Below, piece after piece: positions 1 to 5,017 of a stretch of DNA of 7,297 nt. Origin of the DNA: Candidatus Brocadiaceae bacterium (GTDB taxonomy: Bacteria > Planctomycetota > Brocadiia > Brocadiales > Brocadiaceae); assembly GCA_024653795.1 (NCBI GenBank), contig JANLHY010000106.1:1-7297 (forward strand), given 5' to 3'. Below the pieces are notes generated by a model. It did no database searches, was not told the DNA's origin, and saw only the letters and a program-made list of their open reading frames with translations. The stretch's first letter is position 1; every line of letters starts with the position of its first letter. The position numbers were made by a program, and so were the translations under genes.

Positions 1-1
1 G

Positions 2-991
2 ATGGAATCGGATGTTAAAAAGATCACAGAGAGGGTAAAACAAGAAAGTGATTTTGTGAATACCCTGATGTACGAGGTTGGCAAGGTAATTGTAGGCCAA
101 AAATATTTAATTGAAAGACTGCTAATTGGTATCCTTTCTAACGGACATGTATTATTGGAAGGTGTTCCTGGATTGGCAAAAACGATGTCAGTTGTGACGC
201 TTGCCAAAGCATTGCAAGCCGGTTTCCAGAGGATACAGTTCACGCCGGATTTACTCCCTGCCGATTTGATCGGCACACTCATTTATAATCCCAAAAGCGG
301 TGATTTTACGGTGAGAAAAGGGCCTATCTTTACCAACATTGTCCTGGCCGATGAGATTAACCGCGCCCCTGCAAAGGTACAGAGCGCGCTCCTGGAGGCG
401 ATGCAGGAGAGACAGGTTACAATCGGAGATCAGACATTTAAGTTGGACGACCCATTTCTTGTATTGGCTACCCAAAATCCAATTGAACATGAGGGCACAT
501 ATCCGTTACCTGAGGCGCAGGTGGACCGTTTTATGTTTAAATTGAATATTACCTATCCCGATAAGAAGGAAGAACGTGAGATTATGGAACGCATGGCATT
601 AACAAAAAAGGATTTTCATGTGAATCCTGTAATTTCCCCCAAAGATATTCTCCGTTTGCGTGCCTTAGTTGATGAAATTTATATAGACGACAAAATCAAG
701 GATTACATTATTGACATCGTATTTGCATCGAGAGATCCAAAGGCGTATAACCTGGAATTGGAAGAATTCATAGAATACGGCGCTTCTCCGCGTGCAACAA
801 TCTATCTTACGCTCGCTTCCAAGGCGCATGCATTTATAAAAGGCAGGGGATTTGTGACTCCTCAGGATGTTAAGTCCATAGGGATGGATGTCCTTCGTCA
901 TCGTATAATTGTGACCTACGAGGCTGAGGCTGAGGAAATAAATTCTGAGGGAATTATACAAAAGATATTCGACAATGTAGAAGTGCCATAA
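2..991 (+). CDS. MoxR-family AAA+ ATPase
   Basis: A cytoplasmic AAA+ ATPase of the MoxR family, thought to act as a chaperone that uses ATP to remodel or load metal ions into partner proteins, usually VWA-domain proteins encoded next to it. Visible motifs: Walker A GVPGLAKT at residues 54-61, Walker B IVLADE at about 113-118, sensor-1 region LATQNP at 155-160 followed by the family signature EGTYPLPEAQVDRF (164-177), sensor-2 GASPRAT at 260-266, and the C-terminal VLRHRI segment near 297-302. The 329 residues match the usual family length, so the gene looks whole. Only one base precedes the ATG, so its ribosome binding site and any upstream start lie outside the window. It is followed by a DUF58 gene, the standard partner, but the two are separated by a palindromic insertion. 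The family is certain; the client is inferred only from the neighbours. Confidence 0.95.
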   Translation: MESDVKKITERVKQESDFVNTLMYEVGKVIVGQKYLIERLLIGILSNGHVLLEGVPGLAKTMSVVTLAKALQAGFQRIQFTPDLLPADLIGTLIYNPKSGDFTVRKGPIFTNIVLADEINRAPAKVQSALLEAMQERQVTIGDQTFKLDDPFLVLATQNPIEHEGTYPLPEAQVDRFMFKLNITYPDKKEEREIMERMALTKKDFHVNPVISPKDILRLRALVDEIYIDDKIKDYIIDIVFASRDPKAYNLELEEFIEYGASPRATIYLTLASKAHAFIKGRGFVTPQDVKSIGMDVLRHRIIVTYEAEAEEINSEGIIQKIFDNVEVP

Positions 992-1179
992 GATATAAGT
1001 GTAACAGTTAGGCTCACCGCAGAGAACGCCGGGATCGCAGAGGCTGTTAGAGAAGAAACAGAAAAACTATGCGGATTCTCCCCTCCCCCTTTATCCCCCT
1101 CCGTGAGGGGGACATGGGGGAGGAATCCGCATTTCTCAGCGTTCTCCGCGTCCTTTGCGGTGAACTATTAGATATAAGT
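991..1179. mobile_element. Nested palindromic insertion with 10-bp flanking direct repeats
   Basis: This non-coding element separates moxR from the DUF58 gene. A perfect direct repeat, agatataagt, lies at 991-1000 and again at 1170-1179, as a target-site duplication would. Between the copies are three nested layers of inverted repeat. The outer arms (1017-1043 and 1134-1160) are built of 9-nt units such as ccgcagaga and ccgcaaagg, and about 20 of 27 positions pair. The middle arms are gcggattc (1071-1078) and gaatccgc (1123-1130). The core is C-rich then G-rich (1082-1101 and 1105-1123). No reading frame of note is present and there is no T-run, so it does not look like an intrinsic terminator. 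With the insert and one repeat removed, the moxR stop and DUF58 start would be 12 bp apart. I read it as a MITE-like or otherwise passively mobilised repeat; the mobilising enzyme is unknown. Confidence 0.6.
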
Positions 1180-1180
1180 C

Positions 1181-2056
1181 ATGATCTCAAAAGATATATT
1201 AAAAAAAATCCAGCAGATACAGATTCATACCCGTCGTCTTGTCAATGAGGCGTTTGTGGGTGAGTATCACAGTGTTTTTAAAGGGCGGGGTATGGAGTTT
1301 GATGAGGTGCGTGAATACCAGCCTGGCGATGAAATCCGGACGATTGACTGGAATGTAACCGCCCGCATAGGCCGCCCCTTTATTAAACGTTATGTAGAAG
1401 AACGTGAATTAACGGTGATGCTTCTTGTCGATGTCAGCGCTTCGGGAAACTTTGGGTCAATAAAGCATTTGAAAAATGAGGTCGCAACAGAAATCTGCGC
1501 AATCTTGGCGTTTTCTGCCATAAAGAATAACGACAAAGTAGGCATGATTATGTTTACGGACAAAATTGAGAAATTTATCCCACCAAAAAAAGGCCCAAAA
1601 CATGTTCTGAGAGTCATCCGCGAACTTCTGTGTACACATCCGACTGGTAAAGGGACAAATATCTCCGTTGCCTTAGAATATTTAAACAAGATAACCCACC
1701 GGCGCACAATTTCATTTGTTGTGTCTGATTTTTTAGCAAATGATTATGCGCATGCATTGCGTATTGCAAATAAAAAGCACGATATGATTGCAATTACCAT
1801 TGCAGACCCCAGAGAACAAGAATTACCCAATGTGGGTTTTATTGAATTAAGAGATGCAGAGTCAGGCGAGATACTGTTATTTGACACGGCAGACTTCCTC
1901 GCAAGAAAGGAATTTGGCGCTTTAAACAACCGACGGAGGCAGGAGCAGTCGAGGCTGTTTCGGTCAATGGGTGTTGACGAAATTGTGGTTAATACAAACA
2001 AACATTATGTAGAGCCTATTGTCCGATTCTTCAGGATGCGGGAAAAGAGATATTAA
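1181..2056 (+). CDS. DUF58 protein (MoxR partner, VWA-like)
   Basis: A DUF58-family protein of 291 residues, the usual length, with no signal peptide or clear membrane segment, so probably cytoplasmic. The N-terminal family signature is intact: GRGMEFDEVREYQPGD (35-50) followed by R-T-I-D-W-N (53-58). A VWA-like domain follows, with a MIDAS-type D-V-S-A-S at 84-88, a threonine in GKGTN (156-160) and an S-D-F near 182-184 after a hydrophobic strand. Members sit beside MoxR ATPases and are thought to be their client or partner in envelope-associated assembly; the molecular function is poorly known. The ATG is supported by the N-terminal family start (ILKKIQQIQIHTRRLVNE). No good Shine-Dalgarno sequence precedes it, and the upstream bases belong to a repeat flank. 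Before the insertion this gene would have begun about 12 bp after the moxR stop, so translational coupling may have been lost. Confidence 0.93.
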   Translation: MISKDILKKIQQIQIHTRRLVNEAFVGEYHSVFKGRGMEFDEVREYQPGDEIRTIDWNVTARIGRPFIKRYVEERELTVMLLVDVSASGNFGSIKHLKNEVATEICAILAFSAIKNNDKVGMIMFTDKIEKFIPPKKGPKHVLRVIRELLCTHPTGKGTNISVALEYLNKITHRRTISFVVSDFLANDYAHALRIANKKHDMIAITIADPREQELPNVGFIELRDAESGEILLFDTADFLARKEFGALNNRRRQEQSRLFRSMGVDEIVVNTNKHYVEPIVRFFRMREKRY

Positions 2057-2096
2057 AGAAAACTCATAGCGCAACAAAGCCGCAACCAAAAAGAGT

Positions 2097-2120
2097 TTAA
2101 CCACGAAGGGCACGAAGAAA
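2097..2120. repeat. Solo 9-nt-periodic repeat (ccacgaagg type)
   Basis: A short stretch in the 126-bp spacer after the DUF58 gene reads as consecutive 9-nt units, ccacgaagg and gcacgaaga. It has the same periodicity and a related sequence to the outer arms of the palindromic elements at 1017-1160 and 3210-3299. No inverted partner or C-rich core accompanies it here, so it may be a solo arm or a decayed copy. The rest of the spacer shows only a weak inverted repeat (aaaaact near 2118 and agttttt near 2160). Confidence 0.5.
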
Positions 2121-2182
2121 AACTTACAAAAACATGTCCTCATGAAAATGGGGAAAAGAAGTTTTTACAGGGTAATACTATA

Positions 2183-3175
2183 TTGAGTAAACTATTGATT
2201 TTAGTAGTAGTTGTTTATACACTGGTACTTCCAAAAGACACTGCTTTTGCTCAGAAATCAAATGATACGGAAAATAGGGTGTTGGTAGAGGCGATTGCAA
2301 GTGTTGATAAAGATGAAGTAACGATTGGCGATAAAATAAAATTTGTAATTCTGGTAAAATATAAAGGCGATATTACCTTACAATTTCCTGAAGTTGGCGA
2401 GCAAATCGGCGTATTTACTATAAAAGAAACTGGTATTGCTGAATCGCCTAAAAGAGAAAAAGACGGGTATTCGGTTGCTGAACGAAACTACGTGCTGAAT
2501 TCATATGAAATTGGTCGTCAAATGATTCCGTCTTTGAAAATAAAGTACAAGAGCATCCAGGGTGACGGTGATGTTGCTACAAATGAAGTAATTATTGATA
2601 TCAAGGGGGTTATAAAAGAAGGAGAACTTTCGGGCGATATAAAAGATATTCATCCCCCAGTTGACGTACCGACGAGTATCAAGCGTTTGATTTTATGGAT
2701 TTCTGTTGGTCTGGGAGCGCTCTTGTTATCAGGTGTTATTTATGGATTGGTCTATAAATTTAGAAAGCTATCAAAAATTCAGGGACAGCAGTTTATCAGA
2801 AGAACGCCTCATGAGATTGCCTATGAATTACTGGAGAGGTTGTCAAAGGAGGATTTGATTGCGAAAGGTTTAGTCAGGGAGTATTATTATCGTATAACCA
2901 ATATTTTGCGCCACTATATTGAAGCGCGATTTGGTTTATTAGCCCCTGAGCGCACGACAGAAGAATTTCTCACGGAAATGGCACATACGAACCAATTAGA
3001 CGCTACTCATAAAATATTGATTCGTGAATTCCTTGAGCGTTGCGATATGGTAAAGTATGCTAAATACGGGCCGTCCAATGTGGAGATTAAAGAAACCTAC
3101 GATGCAGCAAAGCGGTTTATAGACGAAACGAAGGAACGTTTAAAAGAGAAGGCGGTGGTTGCCGATAGAAAATGA
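2183..3175 (+). CDS. BatD/DUF4381-like membrane protein
   Basis: A 330-residue protein built like the BatD/DUF4381 proteins of MoxR-DUF58 clusters. Residues 1-24 form a signal peptide with a hydrophobic LILVVVVYTLVL core and a probable AFA|Q cleavage. Residues 30-145 look like a periplasmic beta-sandwich (strands such as KIKFVILVKY and YSVAERNYVLNSYEIG). One transmembrane helix spans about 169-191, followed by a basic KFRKLSK. The cytoplasmic helical tail carries the family hallmark YYRITNILRHYIEARFG (235-251), then LAPERTTEEFL (253-263) and FLERCDMVKYAKYGPS (283-298). It probably anchors the MoxR/DUF58 machinery to the membrane. The start is a TTG, chosen because the signal peptide begins there and no in-frame ATG lies upstream; AGGG at 2169-2172 is a plausible ribosome binding site. 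The VWA genes that often come next are absent. Assignment to BatD versus DUF4381 is uncertain; the class is fairly secure. Confidence 0.85.
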   Translation: MSKLLILVVVVYTLVLPKDTAFAQKSNDTENRVLVEAIASVDKDEVTIGDKIKFVILVKYKGDITLQFPEVGEQIGVFTIKETGIAESPKREKDGYSVAERNYVLNSYEIGRQMIPSLKIKYKSIQGDGDVATNEVIIDIKGVIKEGELSGDIKDIHPPVDVPTSIKRLILWISVGLGALLLSGVIYGLVYKFRKLSKIQGQQFIRRTPHEIAYELLERLSKEDLIAKGLVREYYYRITNILRHYIEARFGLLAPERTTEEFLTEMAHTNQLDATHKILIREFLERCDMVKYAKYGPSNVEIKETYDAAKRFIDETKERLKEKAVVADRK

Positions 3176-3209
3176 ATGGGTAACTTAATGTATATGAATT
3201 TCAAGGTTG

Positions 3210-3299
3210 CCCACGAAAAGACGCGAAAATAGCCTCCCCCTGTCCCCCTCCAGAGGGGGATAAAGGGGGAGGTTCGTGTCTTTTCGAGTGTTTTGTGGG
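3210..3299. repeat. Second nested palindrome, core inverted relative to first
   Basis: This 90-nt imperfect palindrome has the same construction as the element at 1001-1169. Its outer arms are 9-nt-periodic (left 3210-3229 begins cccacgaaaagacgcgaa; right 3273-3299, read in reverse complement, begins cccacaaaa). The core is a C-rich stretch at 3233-3250 and a G-rich stretch at 3253-3272. The G-rich arm (3253-3272) is the exact reverse complement of positions 1082-1101, 20 of 20 bases, so the two cores are the same sequence in opposite orientations. The right outer arm is longer than the left by one 9-nt unit. An RNA copy would fold strongly, but no T-run follows. Confidence 0.7.
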
Positions 3300-3379
3300 T
3301 AATGTGTTGTTGTCGAAGGCTTAATTTAATGTATAGGAATTTTCATTTTATTTATACGGGTTACAGGGTGGCATGGATT

Positions 3380-3428
3380 ATTCCTCTCTTGGGAGGAGAC
3401 TCTACAATTCCCCTCCCAAGAGGGGAAT
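3380..3428. repeat. Inverted repeat with internal hairpin
   Basis: Positions 3380-3396 and 3412-3428 are inverted copies of a 17-nt sequence (16 of 17 pair). The right copy is itself a hairpin, attcccct / aggggaat around a cccaag loop (3407-3414 and 3421-3428). Two mutually exclusive folds are therefore possible. There is no downstream T-run, so a terminator role is not supported; it is probably another dispersed repeat. Confidence 0.55.
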
Positions 3429-3494
3429 TTCGAACTTTACTCATTTATGAAGATAAATCACAGATAAAGATTTTTTAAAAAAAGGAGTGGAAAA

Positions 3495-4007
3495 ATGATA
3501 AAAGCGCCAGAGGAATTTTTAGATAAGTATATGAGCCGCGAAAAAGGTTTTGCAGGTAAAACAGGTAAAAAGACATCAAGGGTACAAATGCGTAAGGTTT
3601 CAGATGAAGAACTTGCAAGGCTTAAACAAAACTTGCAGACAGTGTGGGGTATTTATTGTACACCGGAGATTAAAGAAATCCTTTCTAAGAAACAGGACGT
3701 TAAATTTTTGACGATAGACAGCATTAATGTGCGTTTGAATATTGGTTTCACGAATAAAGGTATTTTGATGGAATACGAGTTAGACATGGGTGATCGGAAA
3801 GAGTTAGCAGGCGCCCGAGTATATAAACAAGACAGGATAATTATAAACAGGTATTTTACACCAGAGAGAGGTACAGAAGAACTTCTTAAAACAACCAACG
3901 ATGCGCTCCATGTGATGGTTGATATTCTCATAGATAGAGAACTTCCCGAATCAGATATATGGAATGCCATTGAAAAAGGTGAACAAATTCATCTATCAAC
4001 CGTATAG
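3495..4007 (+). CDS. Conserved-looking protein of unknown function
   Basis: I do not recognise this 170-residue protein. It has no signal peptide and no membrane segment, so it is probably cytoplasmic. The first 35 residues are rich in lysine and arginine and probably flexible. Residues 37-66 look helical (DEELARLKQNLQTVWGIY). Residues 69-120 look like alternating strands (VKFLTIDSINVRLNIGF, KGILMEYELDMG, RIIINRYFT). Residues 126-150 form an amphipathic helix (TEELLKTTNDALHVMVDILI). There is a single cysteine, at 55. The start is firm: AGGAG at 3483-3487 lies 7 nt before the ATG. Codon use and the well-formed protein support a real gene. It stands alone between repeat-filled spacers, so the context suggests no role. 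An alpha/beta cytosolic fold is inference only. Confidence 0.8.
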   Translation: MIKAPEEFLDKYMSREKGFAGKTGKKTSRVQMRKVSDEELARLKQNLQTVWGIYCTPEIKEILSKKQDVKFLTIDSINVRLNIGFTNKGILMEYELDMGDRKELAGARVYKQDRIIINRYFTPERGTEELLKTTNDALHVMVDILIDRELPESDIWNAIEKGEQIHLSTV

Positions 4008-4047
4008 GCGCTTAGGGATTGACAATAAACTTCATGTTGCTGTGCCA

Positions 4048-4167
4048 TCAGGGCTAAAGCCCAAGTAGGACATGTACCCACTAACCCCAGCCTTAAGGCT
4101 GGGGTTAGTGACAGTCTTATCGTTCGACTGAGCTCACGACGAAGTCTGAATTGGGCTTTAGCCCTGA
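4048..4167. repeat. Nested inverted repeat around a perfect 32-nt palindrome
   Basis: The outer arms are a perfect 17-nt inverted repeat (4048-4064 and 4151-4167, containing gggctaaagccc). Inside them lies a perfect 32-nt palindrome at 4079-4110 (ccccagcc TTAA ggctgggg at its heart). The gap on the right of the palindrome (40 nt) is longer than that on the left (14 nt); it contains an ACTGAGC...CGAAGT motif whose relative recurs at 4178-4200. Short outer matches ttgctgt (4037-4043) and acagcaa (4216-4222) might mark the ends of the whole unit. No T-run follows, so termination is not supported. Confidence 0.65.
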
Positions 4168-4200
4168 CAGTGCCTGTACTGAGCCTGTCGAAGTGCCTGA
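4127..4200. repeat. Two related ACTGAGC...CGAAGT motifs
   Basis: Positions 4127-4149 and 4178-4200 both start ACTGAGC, contain CGAAGT and end CTGA, with small shifts between the blocks. The first lies inside the nested palindrome and the second just outside its right arm. They look like two copies of a short dispersed repeat, a type common in bacterial intergenic DNA. Confidence 0.4.
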
Positions 4201-4339
4201 TCTTCAAAGTGTCGGACAGCAAATATGCCTTAATTTATAAAATTCTATTGCATTTTATTTAGAAATTTGTTTCACTAAGCAAACAATTTTTTTTAATTCA
4301 TTATATACAGTAAAAATCGTTTGAGGGAGCCAATCAATT

Positions 4340-4885
4340 ATGATGATACCGAGGTTGGTATTCTTTACCAAGGGTGTTGGAAAACACAAAGACAAGTTAC
4401 AGTCTTTCGAGCTCGCCTTGCGGAAAGCAGGGATTGAAAAATGCAATTTAGTGAGGGTGTCGAGCATCTTCCCGCCGAATTGTAAAATTATCACGAAGGA
4501 GCAGGGAATTACCCTGTTAAAAGCAGGGCAGGTGATTTTTTGTGTAATGAGTGAAAATTCCGCCAATGAACCTAACCGGATGATATCCGCCTCTGTCGGT
4601 ATGGCTGTTCCAGGCGAGCACGAACATTATGGATATCTCAGTGAACACCATGCCTTTGGTGAAACTGAAGAAAAATCGGGCGATTATGCAGAAGACCTTG
4701 CTGCTACCATGCTGGCCAGCACACTGGGTATCGAATTCGATCCTGCAAAGAACTACGATGAACGCAAAGAAACTTACCGGATGAGCGGCAAAATCGTAAA
4801 AACCAGAAACATCACACAGGCTGCGCGTGGAGACAAGAACGGTTTGTGGACTACTGTCGTTGCCGCTGCCGTGTTTATTTTATGA
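4340..4885 (+). CDS. pdaD: Pyruvoyl-dependent arginine decarboxylase
   Basis: Converts arginine to agmatine and CO2, the first step of the agmatine route to putrescine and spermidine; cytoplasmic. The 181-residue proenzyme self-cleaves at a Ser-Ser bond and the second serine becomes the pyruvoyl cofactor. Here the site is V-S-S-I-F-P-P with Ser41-Ser42, giving a 41-residue beta chain and a 140-residue alpha chain. Asn36 lies six residues before Ser42, the same spacing as the active-site Asn47/Ser53 pair of the Methanocaldococcus jannaschii enzyme. The conserved Y-L-S-E-H-H-A-F-G-E-T-E-E (99-111) holds the probable catalytic Glu, most likely Glu102 (inferred). The length fits the family, which is archaeal and also found in scattered bacteria. 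ATG at 4340 is preferred over the adjacent ATG at 4343 because GAGGGAG (4323-4329) lies 10 nt upstream. It precedes argJ, but with a 132-bp gap. Confidence 0.93.
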   Translation: MMIPRLVFFTKGVGKHKDKLQSFELALRKAGIEKCNLVRVSSIFPPNCKIITKEQGITLLKAGQVIFCVMSENSANEPNRMISASVGMAVPGEHEHYGYLSEHHAFGETEEKSGDYAEDLAATMLASTLGIEFDPAKNYDERKETYRMSGKIVKTRNITQAARGDKNGLWTTVVAAAVFIL

Positions 4886-4970
4886 CCTTCTTTTTAATGT
4901 AATCTACAGAAAGTGTTAGCCTGCCCAAATATCTTCCGTAGAACAAGTCTCCATTGATCTTTGACTCCAT
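4875..4970 (-). CDS. Possible small or relic reading frame, minus strand
   Basis: A minus-strand frame in the gap between the decarboxylase and argJ encodes 31 residues from an ATG at 4968-4970 (MESKINGDLFYGRYLGRL...). It stays open for about 14 codons further upstream, to a stop at 5013-5015. The composition looks protein-like, and it ends 11 bp inside the 3' end of the decarboxylase gene. A frame of this length can be open by chance, no strong ribosome binding site is seen, and I do not recognise the sequence. It could be a decayed C-terminal fragment of a lost gene. Confidence 0.15.
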   Translation of the reverse strand: MESKINGDLFYGRYLGRLTLSVDYIKKKVIK

Positions 4971-5017
4971 CTGTATGTCTTCGCTTGATATGACATGGTG
5001 GAAAGGGTATTTTTAAC

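Larger units (their letters stand above)
3176..3494. other. 319-bp spacer filled by two hairpin repeats
   Basis: This gap contains no credible gene. It holds a nested palindrome at 3210-3299, a near-direct repeat flanking it (3185-3203 and 3326-3345, differing by one substitution and one extra T), and a second hairpin at 3380-3428. The last 25 bases are A-rich and contain the Shine-Dalgarno sequence of the next gene, AGGAG at 3483-3487. No convincing sigma-70 promoter was found. Confidence 0.6.
4008..4339. other. 332-bp spacer with nested palindrome and AT-rich leader
   Basis: No gene is supported here. The first two thirds are occupied by the nested inverted repeat at 4048-4167 and a neighbouring repeat motif up to 4200. 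Positions 4223-4339 are strongly AT-rich and form the likely leader of the decarboxylase gene. Within it, aaatttgttt (4263-4272) and aaacaatttt (4281-4290) make a weak A/T hairpin followed by a T-run, which could be a poor terminator for the upstream gene. A TATATA at 4302-4307 could be a -10 box, but no convincing -35 accompanies it. Confidence 0.5.

Noticed and set aside
1071..1130. Strong hairpin read as an intrinsic terminator after moxR
   Set aside because: No T-run follows either arm, and the structure is only the middle and core of a larger nested repeat flanked by a direct duplication.
1017..3299. CRISPR array from the regularly phased repeats
   Set aside because: The repeat unit is 9 nt with no unique spacers, and the arms are inverted rather than direct.
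3293..3478. A 61-codon + strand frame in the spacer after the BatD-like gene
   Set aside because: It starts inside the right arm of one palindrome and spans the whole of the next hairpin. There is no ribosome binding site, and the sequence is explained by repeats.
3989..4222. A 77-codon minus-strand frame over the composite palindrome
   Set aside because: Its content is the translation of inverted repeats, it overlaps the 3' end of a real gene, and it has no ribosome binding site.
4263..4294. A/T hairpin with T-run as terminator of the 170-residue protein gene
   Set aside because: The stem is almost all A/T with one mismatch and an 8-nt loop, too weak to call, and it lies 256 nt after the stop codon.
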